Positions 39,293 through 48,452 of a stretch of DNA of 64,000 nucleotides are shown piece by piece. Positions within the stretch are counted from its first letter, which is position 1, and the number at the start of each line of letters is the position of its first letter. Source of the stretch: Rubinisphaera italica (GTDB lineage Bacteria; Planctomycetota; Planctomycetia; Planctomycetales; Planctomycetaceae). A program made the position numbers and the translations under genes. The stretch spans positions 2,754,728 to 2,818,727 of the forward strand of contig NZ_SJPG01000001.1 in NCBI RefSeq assembly GCF_007859715.1, given 5' to 3'. The notes under the pieces were generated by a model, which saw only the letters and a program-made list of their open reading frames with translations, searched no databases and was not told the DNA's origin.

Positions 39293-40747
39293 TCAAATGA
39301 TGTCGTGAATCAGATGGCCTTTGACATCGGTCAATCGCATATCGCGGCCACCAAATCGGTAGGTTGACTGGGTATGATCGACGCCCAGTAAATGTAGCAT
39401 AGTGGCATGCAGGTCGTGAACCTCCGTGCGATTTTCAATGGCTTTGTAACCCCATTCATCAGTGGCCCCGTATACAGTACCTGCTTTCACGCCTCCACCT
39501 GCCATCCAGATGGTAAAGCCATACTGATTATGATCGCGACCATCATTTCCTTGTGCAAAGGGTGTCCGACCAAATTCTCCCGCCCAGACGACCAGCGTTT
39601 CATCGAGTAAACCTCGCTGCCGCAAGTCTTTCAACAGAGCCGCAATCGGCTGATCGACAGCACGGGCATTATCCTCATGTCCCTTTTTCAAATTGGAATG
39701 CTGATCCCAGCGATCATGTCTGACATTGGGACAAGTCAGTTCGACAAATCTTACTCCACGTTCAATCAAACGGCGGGCCATCAGGCATTCCGCAGCATAA
39801 ATTTTCGTTGGTTCATATTCTGCATCCATTCCATACAATGACTGAATGTGTGCAGGCTCTTCGTGCAGGGACATCAAATCTGGAACTGCCATTTGCATCT
39901 CATAGGCCATCTCATAATTTTTAATAGCCGATTCCAAACTATCGTGCTGACCAAATTTCTGTGTCGCCATCTGATCGAGTTGACCGATCAAATCGAGCTT
40001 CTGCTTTTGAATCTCTGCTGACTTCTCTGTTCGCTGAATGTTGGCGACGGCACTGCCAGAAGGTTTGAAAACAGACCCTTGATAACTGGCTGGCAGGAAT
40101 CCACTACCAAAACAATCTAACCCACCAGGTGGAATCAATCCTCCATTGATCGCCACAAACCCGGGAATGTTTTGACATTCACTTCCCAATCCATAATTCA
40201 CCCACGCCCCCATGCTCGGACGCCCCTGCAAACCACTGCCGGTATGCAGGAAATAATTGGCAAAGGTGTGCTCGGGAAACTCAGAAACCATCGAACGAAT
40301 GACGGCCAGTTCATCGACACAGTTAGCCACTTGGGGGAAAAGTGAACTGACTGGAATTCCTGATTCCCCATGCTGATTGAACTTCCAGGGGCTGGCCAGC
40401 ACTTTGCCAGTGTTGTTGAATTGAGTTGGTTCGAGAGTGAACAAATCGCCGGGGTTCTGCCCATTGTATTTATCGAGCATCGGCTTGGGATCGAACGTGT
40501 CGACTTGCGATGGACCACCATCCATGTAGAGAAAGATCACATTTTTCGCACGAGGTGGAAAGTGTGGACCATGACCGGCTTTGCTGATTTCCTGACTTGC
40601 AGTCTTTGTGAATCCATAAGCAGATTCCTGAGCAAGAGCTGCTAATGCGATTGCTCCAAAACCACCCGCGCATCTCGTGAGCATTTCACGACGCGAGAAC
40701 GGTATCGTTTGAATTCTCTGGCAGGGAAAAGGGAATGAATGATTCAT
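39293..40747 (-). CDS. DUF1501 protein with Tat signal
   Basis: A 484-residue protein of the DUF1501 family, in the alkaline-phosphatase/sulfatase-like superfamily, exported by the Tat pathway: FSRREMLTRCAGGFGAIALAAL near residue 20. Family motifs include FLYMDGGPSQVDTFDPKP, RGVRFVELTCPN and VWAGEFGRTPFAQGNDGRDH. Many planctomycete PSD1 genes are followed by such a gene, as here. Its start codon overlaps the stop of the PSD1 gene in ATGA (40744-40747), showing translational coupling. The biochemical activity of DUF1501 is not established. Confidence 0.93.
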   Translation of the reverse strand: MNHSFPFPCQRIQTIPFSRREMLTRCAGGFGAIALAALAQESAYGFTKTASQEISKAGHGPHFPPRAKNVIFLYMDGGPSQVDTFDPKPMLDKYNGQNPGDLFTLEPTQFNNTGKVLASPWKFNQHGESGIPVSSLFPQVANCVDELAVIRSMVSEFPEHTFANYFLHTGSGLQGRPSMGAWVNYGLGSECQNIPGFVAINGGLIPPGGLDCFGSGFLPASYQGSVFKPSGSAVANIQRTEKSAEIQKQKLDLIGQLDQMATQKFGQHDSLESAIKNYEMAYEMQMAVPDLMSLHEEPAHIQSLYGMDAEYEPTKIYAAECLMARRLIERGVRFVELTCPNVRHDRWDQHSNLKKGHEDNARAVDQPIAALLKDLRQRGLLDETLVVWAGEFGRTPFAQGNDGRDHNQYGFTIWMAGGGVKAGTVYGATDEWGYKAIENRTEVHDLHATMLHLLGVDHTQSTYRFGGRDMRLTDVKGHLIHDII

Positions 40748-43700
40748 CGGATAAAAATAAATTCCTTCGTATTCACGAGGGCATGCGCGACATCCGCCCA
40801 CAGTTCCGGATGATCGACAGGGAGATTTCTCTCTGCGGATTGTTGATACAAATACTGAGTCGCGATTTCGAGTTCCTGTATGCTTGGTGAACGAGCAAAT
40901 GCGGACTCATAAAAGCTGGTGAGACTTTGTTGAATCGATTGTTCATCGTGTGGTGAATAAATTGAACAGACCCGTTCCGCCCAGGATTTCGTTAACTCGA
41001 CCACGAGCGGATCATTCATAAGAATCAACGCTTGAGCAGGTACGTTTGAAACTGTTCGACTCCCCATCGTGCTGAACGGAACCGGGGTGTCGAAAGCGAG
41101 CATAAATGGAGAAATGAAATTTCGCCGAACAGAAATATAAATGGAACGACGATTGTCTCCATCGAGCGGTCCACTTTTTCCCGGTCGTCCTCGCCCGTCC
41201 ATGAAGGATGTCAGGTGAATCGGGATCGATTGACCATACATCGTTTCATCAAGTCGACCTGAAATTGCTAACAGGGAATCACGAATGACTTCCCCTTCCA
41301 GACGTTTCGGGGGTCGGTAATGCCATAAAAGATTTTTTGGGTCTTTCTCCAGTGCTTCAGCCTGTGCAAAACTCGACATCTGATAAGTGCGAGACAAAAC
41401 AATTTTCCGAATCATCTGCTTGATTGATTGTCCATCATTTCGAAACTGCACAGCCAGGTAATCGAGTAACTCGGGATGCGTCGGACGTTGTCCAAGCACA
41501 CCGAAATCGTCAGTCGTGGGAACTATTCCCCGTCCAAGCAAATGATGCCAAATTCGATTGACGATCACCCGTGATGTCAGAGGATTCGTAGACGCATTGA
41601 TCTGCTCAGCAAGTTCGAGTCGTCCACTCCCTTGCTGAGGATGCATTGGCTCATCACCGGAAACTGCTGTCAGAAAACGCCTGGGAATCAGTGGCCCTGG
41701 ATTAGAGGAACTTCCACGAATCAGCAGTGGTCCATCTTCTCCCGTTCCGTCCATCATTGCCATTGCCAGATGAGATTTCTGCTGCACACTCTCTTTGAGT
41801 TCTCGTTTCTCTATTAACCATTTCTGCAAGATTTCTGCAACTTGATCTGAGAGTGCTCCCGGTTCTTCAATTCGTTTGTTCAATACTTCAATACGATTTT
41901 GAATCTCAGCAACTTGTAAGACTTCTTCATCATTAATTCGTTTAATGATCGCCGGATCATTTCCCTGCAAAACGCAGATCACTTCGAGTTGAGCATTTTC
42001 AGCAGGAGTGAATTCCAGGTGGATTCGATGACCGATGTAACGTTTCAGGTTCATTTGAACCCAGTTTTTCTTGGGTGAAATCGCCTGTATCGTTTCATTA
42101 TGTAATGGGCCTGCAACCAGTCGATGAGAATCGACACAGGCCACGACATGTCCACTCCCGCTGACTCGCACGGAAACGATTCCATCCTCAACAGAAAATG
42201 TGGGAGTGCAGAGAGTACGTCCACTCCGCGGGATTTTCGTGAGACGGTCCCGCATTTGTGTAGGAGATTCACTGACAGATTCAAGCCCATTCCAGAAGGG
42301 ATCACTGGCAGCCGCATCGTGCAATGCTAATGTTAAACCTGGTTGATCGGAGTTTTCCGTCAATAAATACTCACCGGCTTTTCGGGGGCGAAGACCAAAC
42401 AGATAGCCATCCTGCAAATAGTCTTCCTTTGCGATTTGACTGTAGTCGACAAGGATAGGATTTCCTGAAGTTAAATCCTTTACAGCAGCCTTCAAAGAGA
42501 CTTGAACGGTTTTTTCATTTAGTAAAGGATCATCCAGCAATGTCGCGAGTTGTTGCTGGTACTTTGTTTTCAGCTCCTCAAGTTGAAAAGCGACTTCACG
42601 ATTATGTTCGAGCGACTCAAATCGCACCTGCCGATAACAACTGCTTTGCAGAAAGCCGGTCAACGCATAATAGTCAGCTGTGGAAATGGCATCGAATTTG
42701 TGATCGTGACAACGAGCACATGAAACGGTCACTCCCAGAAAAGTTTTTGACATCACATCAATCATATTATCGAATCGATCTGACTCATCTTTACTGATAT
42801 CGACCGGTGAGTGGACCCACTCTCCAAGAAACCAGAAGCCAGTCCCCAGGATCGATTCATTAAACCCTTCGGTGGGATGCAGACGGGGAGACTCAATCAA
42901 ATCCCCTGCAATATGTTCTTTTATGAATTGATCGTAAGGAATATCCGCATTCAATGCCCGGATCACATAGTCTCGATATTGATAAGCATTGCGAGCATCT
43001 TCATCGAACTCATGCCCACGAGACTCGGCATAGCGAACCAGATCGAGCCAGTGTCGTCCCCAGCGTTCACCAAAGTGAGGCGAGGCTAACAACTCATCGA
43101 CAAGATGTTCGACAGCTGTCGGACTTTGATCAGTAACAAAATGTTGCACTTGATCTGGTGTTGGAGGCAAGCCAATCAGATCAAAATACAAACGCCGAAC
43201 GAGTCCATTTCGATCCGCTTCGGCAGCCGGAGATAAGCCAGCTTCTTCGAGCCTGTGCAAAATAAAATTATCCAGTTCATCCTTTGGCCAATTCGAGTCA
43301 TGGACATGGGGAATCTCAGGTTGTTTGATCGGCTGCCAAACCCAGTGTTCCGCTTTGCGTTTTTGTAATTCGAAAACTTCGCGTCCAGTTTCCTCTTCCG
43401 GACTCTCCTCAGTCGGCCAGGGGGCTCCCAGCCTGATCCACTTTTCAAAGATTGCGATCTGCGCCTCTGACAATTTTCCTTTGGGAGGCATCTCGTAGGA
43501 TTCATACCGAATCGCTTCAATGAATAAACTGCCGTCGACATCATGAGGAATAATTGCGGGGCCTGAATCTCCTCCTTTCAGGAGGGACGAACGTCGATCG
43601 ACATACAAACCAGCTTTAAGTTTATCTGACTTTGCGCTGTGGCACGAATAGCAATGTTCAGCCAGGAGAGGACGAACCTGCTTCTCAAAAAACTCATAAT

Positions 43701-43815
43701 CCTGAGCTGTATTCGTTTCTTCAGCTGCTTGTGTAAGATTCTTAGCGGAGACCATGACCAGGAAGGTCAGCGTCGAAATAGTGGCAAACTTGAAAAAATG
43801 CAATGACACGATCAC
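40744..43815 (-). CDS. PSCyt1/DUF1549/DUF1553 (PSD1) planctomycete cytochrome protein
   Basis: A 1023-residue secreted protein, first gene of a three-gene operon. A signal peptide is followed by the PSCyt1 domain with heme motif CYSCHS at about residue 55 and LKAGLYVDRRSSLLKGG. Then come the DUF1549 (PSCyt2) domain (ELDNFILHRLEEAGLSP, RRLYFDLIGLPPTPDQV, RWGRHWLDLVRYAES), a second CARCHDHKFD heme-like motif, a carbohydrate-binding-like insert (about 460-620) and the DUF1553 (PSD1) domain (SRVIVNRIWHHLLGRGIV, VPAQALILMNDPLV). It starts with GTG at 43815. Thought to be periplasmic, with DUF1501 partners; substrate unknown. Confidence 0.93.
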   Translation of the reverse strand: MIVSLHFFKFATISTLTFLVMVSAKNLTQAAEETNTAQDYEFFEKQVRPLLAEHCYSCHSAKSDKLKAGLYVDRRSSLLKGGDSGPAIIPHDVDGSLFIEAIRYESYEMPPKGKLSEAQIAIFEKWIRLGAPWPTEESPEEETGREVFELQKRKAEHWVWQPIKQPEIPHVHDSNWPKDELDNFILHRLEEAGLSPAAEADRNGLVRRLYFDLIGLPPTPDQVQHFVTDQSPTAVEHLVDELLASPHFGERWGRHWLDLVRYAESRGHEFDEDARNAYQYRDYVIRALNADIPYDQFIKEHIAGDLIESPRLHPTEGFNESILGTGFWFLGEWVHSPVDISKDESDRFDNMIDVMSKTFLGVTVSCARCHDHKFDAISTADYYALTGFLQSSCYRQVRFESLEHNREVAFQLEELKTKYQQQLATLLDDPLLNEKTVQVSLKAAVKDLTSGNPILVDYSQIAKEDYLQDGYLFGLRPRKAGEYLLTENSDQPGLTLALHDAAASDPFWNGLESVSESPTQMRDRLTKIPRSGRTLCTPTFSVEDGIVSVRVSGSGHVVACVDSHRLVAGPLHNETIQAISPKKNWVQMNLKRYIGHRIHLEFTPAENAQLEVICVLQGNDPAIIKRINDEEVLQVAEIQNRIEVLNKRIEEPGALSDQVAEILQKWLIEKRELKESVQQKSHLAMAMMDGTGEDGPLLIRGSSSNPGPLIPRRFLTAVSGDEPMHPQQGSGRLELAEQINASTNPLTSRVIVNRIWHHLLGRGIVPTTDDFGVLGQRPTHPELLDYLAVQFRNDGQSIKQMIRKIVLSRTYQMSSFAQAEALEKDPKNLLWHYRPPKRLEGEVIRDSLLAISGRLDETMYGQSIPIHLTSFMDGRGRPGKSGPLDGDNRRSIYISVRRNFISPFMLAFDTPVPFSTMGSRTVSNVPAQALILMNDPLVVELTKSWAERVCSIYSPHDEQSIQQSLTSFYESAFARSPSIQELEIATQYLYQQSAERNLPVDHPELWADVAHALVNTKEFIFIR

Positions 43816-44186
43816 GTTTTCATTTCTGCTGGAAGGCCATCAGGTGGGATCAACTTCAAGAGTCGCATAGGGACTTAATTATAAGTTAAATGACCACACG
43901 CCGTCGAGAATAATCCGTAAGAATGTGGAATCTTTCAAGAAGAGGTATTATTTTCAGTGATTTACTTATAACTTTGTTTTGCTTACATTTTAGACCATTT
44001 TCAAATGGTAACTGCAGTCGCATGGACATCAAATGTCCTAAAAACGATGTGTTTGCTCCTGCTGAACGCTGCAGGTGAATTTTGAATATGCTCTAGAGAA
44101 AATAAAGCAAGAGCAAGTGGATCCACTCGAGTGGTCTTCATTCGCTCGATTACGCTTTGTGAATGTGAGCGGCAAATATCCAGCAG
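43816..44186. other. Intergenic region with MITE
   Basis: About 370 bp: promoter of the PSD1 operon on the right-facing side of that gene, then the MITE at 43990-44096, then 90 bp up to the permease stop codon. No gene is seen. Confidence 0.5.
43990..44096 (+). repeat. Subfamily A MITE, intact reference copy
   Basis: About 105 bp from TTAGACCATTTTCAAATGG to TTTTGAATATGCTCTAG. The ends form an imperfect inverted repeat of about 14 bp (GAsCATwTTCAAAw) bounded by TA on both sides. Almost identical to the copy at 36066. No coding capacity. Confidence 0.9.
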
Positions 44187-44197
44187 TTAACTGCTGG
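44180..44197 (-). terminator. Palindrome at the stop of the ABC permease gene
   Basis: CCAGCAGTTAACTGCTGG, an 18-bp perfect palindrome containing the TAA stop codon. It could form a hairpin but has no following T-run, so terminator function is uncertain. Confidence 0.4.
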
Positions 44198-45029
44198 CAC
44201 TACGATATCGTCCAATCGACCACAAGAACACATAACGGGATAGCACAAAAAAGACTGCCGTCATCAGTATTGACCATAGTGCAATCCAGGATGGCTCCAA
44301 GGCTTTACTCACCAGGATTTGAGCGGGGACGGTCACAACCAGGAGGATTGGCAGCACAAAGCTAAAGATCACACGAATCGATTCCGCCAATGCGCCTCCT
44401 GTATAAATCTGCTGCGGATAGCGTGCGAAGACCGTCACATAAAACCAGAAGTCATACAGTCCCTGATTCCGACCAAACCAAACACTCGTGCTCGCCAGTG
44501 TGATCATCAGACAGTAAAAGAAGATCACCCCGACAGCGACCAGCAGCAGATACATCAGCACGTTCACAAAACCGATGGGGCGATCCAGATTCACAAGAGA
44601 ATAAGTGAGCAATGCTCCTGAAAGCAAAATCTGATTCATCATTGCCAGGTTGATTTTCTCAATCGAAATCAGAAATTGAGTATCGATAGGCTTGAGCAAG
44701 ACAAAATCGAGATTGCCTGTGCGAATTAATTCACTGAAATTCGCACAGTTCGGCATAAACAGGCTCTCAATGATTGCATTGATCAGCATTCCCGTCGCCA
44801 TAAATCCGAAATACTCTGCTCGATTCCAGTCGGCAATCGTGTTCACATTCTGATAGATAATCTCAAACAGAATCAGTTGAGCAGCAAACCAGAAGCCACG
44901 GGTAATAATCGTAATCAGAAAATTACTGCGGAATGAAAGTTCCCGGACAATCGAATTTTTCGCACATCGTGTCCAGACACCCAGATAATTAGGCTTGAAC
45001 ACATCCTCGGCTGGACTCACCTCACTCAT
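44187..45029 (-). CDS. ABC-2 type transporter permease
   Basis: A 280-residue inner-membrane protein with six hydrophobic segments of the ABC2_membrane_6 type (uncharacterised transport system permease). The N-terminal amphipathic start ([23 protein letters not shown]), [20 protein letters not shown] and [36 protein letters not shown] residues resemble members of this family. They usually occur as pairs of permeases with an ATPase; no ATPase or second permease is adjacent here. Substrate unknown. The gene lies downstream of purM on the same strand with a hairpin between them. Confidence 0.8.
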   Translation of the reverse strand: MSEVSPAEDVFKPNYLGVWTRCAKNSIVRELSFRSNFLITIITRGFWFAAQLILFEIIYQNVNTIADWNRAEYFGFMATGMLINAIIESLFMPNCANFSELIRTGNLDFVLLKPIDTQFLISIEKINLAMMNQILLSGALLTYSLVNLDRPIGFVNVLMYLLLVAVGVIFFYCLMITLASTSVWFGRNQGLYDFWFYVTVFARYPQQIYTGGALAESIRVIFSFVLPILLVVTVPAQILVSKALEPSWIALWSILMTAVFFVLSRYVFLWSIGRYRSASS

Positions 45030-45050
45030 TTCATTCCTGTTGCGCCAGAG

Positions 45051-45075
45051 TAGGACAGGCTTCCAGCCTGTCTAG
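45051..45075. repeat. ACAGGCTTCCAGCCTGT hairpin, copy 1
   Basis: GGACAGGCTTCCAGCCTGTC flanked by TAG and TAG, in the gap between purM and the permease gene. Same core as the hairpin at 46171. Might act as a weak terminator or transcript-stability element. Confidence 0.6.
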
Positions 45076-45090
45076 GAATCACATCATCGA

Positions 45091-46140
45091 TTAAATCAGC
45101 TTTACCTGCCCTGTCCCGTCTTCAATTTCGCCAAGTCGATAACAAGTCAACTCCTGTTTACTGAGGATCGTCTCGATTTCTTCAGTCCCACTTGCATCAC
45201 AGACTATGACAAGTCCAATTCCCATGTTGAATACGCGATTCATCTCCGCTTGAGCAATATCACCGAGTTTCTGAATCCAGCTCATCACTGCCGGGATATC
45301 CCAGGAATTGTTTTTCAAAATGGCATCAACATGATCGGGCAGTACGCGAGCCAGATTTTCCTGAAGACCGCCGCCGGTAATGTGAGCGATCGAATGGACA
45401 TGGGGTCGAAGTTCAGGAACAGATAAAACAGACTGCACCAGATTTGCATAAATGGCCGTCGGAGTCAGCAGAGCATCGCCCACTGTAGTACCGAGTTCAT
45501 CGACATGATCCTCAACATTCAAGCCAGCATGCTCAAAAACAACTTTGCGGACGAGTGAAAAACCATTTGAGTGTAAGCCTGAGGAAGCAATGCCAAAAAC
45601 GACATCCCCTGGTTTGACCTGCTTGCCAGTCAGAACATCCTCACGTTCAACGACTCCGACACTAAAGCCAGCAAGATCGAAATCCCCTCGGCTATATAAG
45701 TCGGGCATGATGGCCGTCTCGCCACCAATGAGTGCCATGCCTCCCTGACGACATCCCTCAGCAATTCCGGTCACCAATGCTTCCGTCAAAGTCGGGTCAT
45801 CGTGGCTCATTGCAACATAATCGAGAAAAAAGAGTGGCAAAGCTCCCGTGCAGAGGCAATCGTTCACACACATCGCAACCAGATCGATTCCAATCGTATC
45901 GAAGCGATTCGTCAGTTGAGCGACTTTAATCTTAGTGCCGACACCATCCGTTCCAGAAACAATGACTGGGTCATTATATTGGCGGCCTTCTGAAAACAAG
46001 CGAAACAATCCCGCAAAGCCACCAGGCAAAGGCATGACACCGGGCGTCGTTGTACTCTGGACCAGTTTGCCGACTCGCCGCATCGACTCTTCGTAGACAT
46101 CCAGGTCTACTCCAGAGGACTTATAATCAATTCCACTCAT
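45091..46140 (-). CDS. purM: Phosphoribosylformylglycinamidine cyclo-ligase (AIR synthase)
   Basis: A 349-residue enzyme of de novo purine synthesis that closes FGAM to AIR using ATP. MSGIDYKSSGVDLDVYEES is the classic N-terminus. VSGTDGVGTKIKVA, DLVAMCVNDCLCTGALPLFFLDYVA, GGETAIMPDLYS, GIASSGLHSNGFSLVR and HITGGGLQENLARVLP match the family. The other pur genes are not nearby. It is flanked on both sides by nearly identical short hairpins. Confidence 0.97.
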   Translation of the reverse strand: MSGIDYKSSGVDLDVYEESMRRVGKLVQSTTTPGVMPLPGGFAGLFRLFSEGRQYNDPVIVSGTDGVGTKIKVAQLTNRFDTIGIDLVAMCVNDCLCTGALPLFFLDYVAMSHDDPTLTEALVTGIAEGCRQGGMALIGGETAIMPDLYSRGDFDLAGFSVGVVEREDVLTGKQVKPGDVVFGIASSGLHSNGFSLVRKVVFEHAGLNVEDHVDELGTTVGDALLTPTAIYANLVQSVLSVPELRPHVHSIAHITGGGLQENLARVLPDHVDAILKNNSWDIPAVMSWIQKLGDIAQAEMNRVFNMGIGLVIVCDASGTEEIETILSKQELTCYRLGEIEDGTGQVKLI

Positions 46141-46170
46141 CGACCTGATCCTGTATTGTTAATTGACCTC

Positions 46171-46196
46171 TTAAGACAGGCTTCCAGCCTGTTTTA
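46171..46196. repeat. ACAGGCTTCCAGCCTGT hairpin, copy 2
   Basis: TTAAGACAGGCTTCCAGCCTG followed by TTTTAA, a hairpin with A/T flanks that extend the stem. Lies between sppA and purM. Matches copy 1 in its 17-base core. Confidence 0.65.
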
Positions 46197-46226
46197 ACTT
46201 CGCAAGGCTGGTTGTGTCCGTCGAAA

Positions 46227-47279
46227 TTATTGCGAACCGCCCAGCAGATAAAACGCTCGGGGAGCTGGCGAACCAAGAAGTTGTTTCAGCAGAGACATTT
46301 CGTTTTCAGCAGAAGCAGAGGCAGACCCGAGTAGAACATCTGTCAACGTCGGAGGATACTCATATTCGATCACCCGCATGGGCCCGGCTTTCAAATCCGT
46401 TTCCATCTTCGCAATCGTGTCATCCAGAAAGCTGATCTCATCGACCATCCCATTCGCAATTGCCTGATCAGCCGTGAAGATGCGGCCTGTCGCAATATCT
46501 TCAATCTGCTGCCGAGTCATCTCAGGACGACCATTTTCGATCACACCGAGAAACTTCTGATAGGCTTCATCGAGAATCCCATCCCAAACTTCCCGATCCC
46601 GTTCGCTGATCGGCTTAAACATGCTCAGAGAATCTTTGAATTCCCCCGTCTTTAATGGCTCGGACTGCACGCCCACTTTGTCGGCCAATTGAGTAATATC
46701 GTAGTGAGGAATGATGACACCAATGGAACCCGTCCAGGTTGTCGGCTCGGCAAACAGCTTCCCTTTATCGCCTCCGCCCATCGCGATGTAATAGCCCCCG
46801 GAAGCAGCCAGTCTTTGCATCTGCACATAGATTGGTTTGGTTTCCGCAAATTGGCTCAGACGATGATAAATCTGATGACTGTCCGCAACGAGTCCACCGG
46901 GGCTGTCGACAACGAGCACCATCCCTTTAATCGAATCGTCTTCAGTCGCTTTTTTGATCTGTTCGAGAATGCGCTCTGTATAAGGAGGCATGATCGTTGT
47001 GCCGACACGAATGAGAGCAATCTTTTGCTCGGCATCCTTGCTCCCGGAATGATATCGCTCCAGGGGGCCATCGAACTCATTGAAATAGTCGCCGTAGGAT
47101 GAGAGCAGCATCAAATTCAAAATGATGGAGAACAACAGGAGTAACCCCAGAAGTTTCGTTCCCCAACGGGATTTCGAAGTCGACTGAGCCTCAATGACCA
47201 GTCGCACAACCTGCTCGCCATTGCCTGTCGTGAGGGAGGATGTCGTTTTTTGAGGATCTGGTTTTTCGTCTGCCATCAT
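46227..47279 (-). CDS. sppA: Signal peptide peptidase SppA, short S49 form
   Basis: A 350-residue membrane-anchored serine protease of family S49 that degrades cleaved signal peptides. One transmembrane segment (LLGLLLLFSIILNLMLLSSY, about residues 43-62) precedes a single protease domain. MVLVVDSPGGLV, the catalytic serine in RLAASGGYYIAMGGG, TWTGSIGVI and the candidate general-base lysine in LKTGEFKDSLSMF are present. The length matches the 36-kDa type, not the tandem 67-kDa enterobacterial type. Tandem ATGs occur at 47279 and 47276. A Thr/Ser/Glu-rich cytoplasmic tail of about 40 residues precedes the anchor. Confidence 0.93.
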   Translation of the reverse strand: MMADEKPDPQKTTSSLTTGNGEQVVRLVIEAQSTSKSRWGTKLLGLLLLFSIILNLMLLSSYGDYFNEFDGPLERYHSGSKDAEQKIALIRVGTTIMPPYTERILEQIKKATEDDSIKGMVLVVDSPGGLVADSHQIYHRLSQFAETKPIYVQMQRLAASGGYYIAMGGGDKGKLFAEPTTWTGSIGVIIPHYDITQLADKVGVQSEPLKTGEFKDSLSMFKPISERDREVWDGILDEAYQKFLGVIENGRPEMTRQQIEDIATGRIFTADQAIANGMVDEISFLDDTIAKMETDLKAGPMRVIEYEYPPTLTDVLLGSASASAENEMSLLKQLLGSPAPRAFYLLGGSQ

Positions 47280-47594
47280 ATTTCCTGTCGGTCTGATACT
47301 CTCAACTGATCCCGGAGAGCTTGCACTACTTTATAGGTGTTCCCCTGCCCTGCTGCAATCGAGCGGAATTTTATCCAAGAGGTGTACATCTTCATTAACC
47401 TTTGAATAAGGCAAATTAATCCTCAAACAGAAAATTTGGAATTACTTCAGAATTATTATTCAAAACGACGTCCTCTAATTGATGTGGGCTTCGCTATGCA
47501 TCATGTAAGCAAATTTCACAGGGGACTCAAAAAACTCATTAAGTCAATGAGTCATCCGATAAGAGTAAATTTAAGAAGAAAACAAGGTAGAGAT
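47280..47594. other. Intergenic region upstream of the first Gly/Tyr-rich gene
   Basis: Divergent promoters for sppA and the small-protein gene. The segment at about 47487-47515 (GGGCTTCGCTATGCATCATG) is related to the promoter region of the second small-protein gene. A small inverted repeat, ACTCATTAAGTCAATGAGT, lies at about 47536-47554. No other gene is seen. Confidence 0.5.
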
Positions 47595-47933
47595 ATGTAC
47601 AAGTACACACTGTGCGCATTGGCGATTTTGGGGGTCTCTCTGGTTGCATCGCAATCAGCACAAGCCAGCAACTGGCAATTCGGTGTCAGTGGTAACAATT
47701 ACGGATTCACCGTCGGATCCTACAATCGTGGATACAACAATTCACCATCGTTTCACGGTGGTAACTACGGTCACGGATACGGAAATTCTGGGTATGGCAA
47801 TTCCGGCTATGGACACAGTAACTACGGCTACGGAAACAGCAACCATGGCAACTACGGTTATGGCAACAATTATGGCCGGTCTAACCGCAGCTATTACAGC
47901 CAACCCTATTCCGGCAACCATCGCTGTCATTGA
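47595..47933 (+). CDS. Secreted Gly/Tyr/Asn-rich small protein 1
   Basis: A 112-residue protein: signal peptide MYKYTLCALAILGVSLVASQ ending near SAQAS, a conserved block NWQFGVSGNNYGFTVGSYNR, then a low-complexity tail of GYG, NYGYGNS and GHS repeats with many Tyr, Asn and His. No known domain. Composition resembles structural or surface-coating glycine-rich proteins, and aromatic/His-rich repeats can mediate phase separation or metal binding; both are speculation. The ATG at 47595 is preceded by AAGGTAGAG. It is a tandem paralogue of the next gene, with its own promoter region and terminator. Confidence 0.85.
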   Translation: MYKYTLCALAILGVSLVASQSAQASNWQFGVSGNNYGFTVGSYNRGYNNSPSFHGGNYGHGYGNSGYGNSGYGHSNYGYGNSNHGNYGYGNNYGRSNRSYYSQPYSGNHRCH

Positions 47934-48018
47934 AACCTGTGTCGGAATGTCGGTTTGAGTAAGACCTTAAAATGAGAATCTGACTATTTGTCGACAATCA
48001 ATGCCATCTGATGATAAG

Positions 48019-48060
48019 CCAATGCAAGCTGGAAATTCCGAGATTGCATTGGTTTTTTTA
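48019..48060 (+). terminator. Terminator of small-protein gene 1
   Basis: Stem CCAATGCAA / TTGCATTGG with a 16-nt loop, followed by TTTTTTTA. It is closely related to the terminator of the paralogous gene. Confidence 0.85.
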
Positions 48061-48344
48061 TTGGGAACTCACGAATACGCAATCAAACTGAATTATGATC
48101 CGCTGAAGCCAGTCGTTATTAAGCAGCGAGCTTCGAACTGAAGTCCTTTCGCTCACATGCCAGGAGAAATTCTTATTGCCCTTTGATCATTTGGAACAAA
48201 GAACAAAAAAACGTAAAGGTTTCGTCTCATGACGAAATTTAAGGCATATAGCAAAGACGACAACTGCACTGGATGGTTCAATCTTGAGGAAATCTGATAT
48301 TAATTTGGAATTTCCTGTCAAAAGGATGTCCCCTGACCGGCATG

Positions 48345-48362
48345 AGCCTCGCTACGTATAAT
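48345..48362 (+). promoter_or_regulatory. Promoter-like region of small-protein gene 2
   Basis: GAGCCTCGCTACGTATAAT contains a consensus -10 hexamer TATAAT at 48357-48362. The 40 bp ending here align with the region upstream of gene 1 (GGGCTTCGCTATGCATCAT), so the element is conserved between the paralogues. The -35 box is not obvious. Confidence 0.5.
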
Positions 48363-48452
48363 AGTAAGTAGGTTTGACGTGTGGCCCCAAACCACTGAGG
48401 AAGTGGGATGGACGTCAAATGATAACAATTAACGTGGGAGAAGGGGTTTGCA

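Larger units (their letters stand above)
47934..48452. other. Gap between the two small-protein genes
   Basis: Contains the terminator of gene 1 (48019-48060), about 260 bp of unassigned AT-rich sequence, and the promoter region of gene 2 at about 48320-48362. No gene was recognised. Confidence 0.5.

Noticed and set aside
45089..46200. Candidate purine riboswitch upstream of purM
   Set aside because: Only a short simple hairpin is present; no three-way-junction aptamer could be recognised.
47760..47880. Possible CRISPR or tandem DNA repeat in the Gly/Tyr-rich gene
   Set aside because: The periodicity comes from codon repeats in a coding sequence. There are no uniform repeats with unique spacers and no cas genes.
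47742..47930. Minus-strand Val/Ile/Ala-rich frames opposite the small secreted proteins
   Set aside because: They are the antisense translation of GYG/NYG codon repeats; the sense frame has a signal peptide, promoter and terminator.
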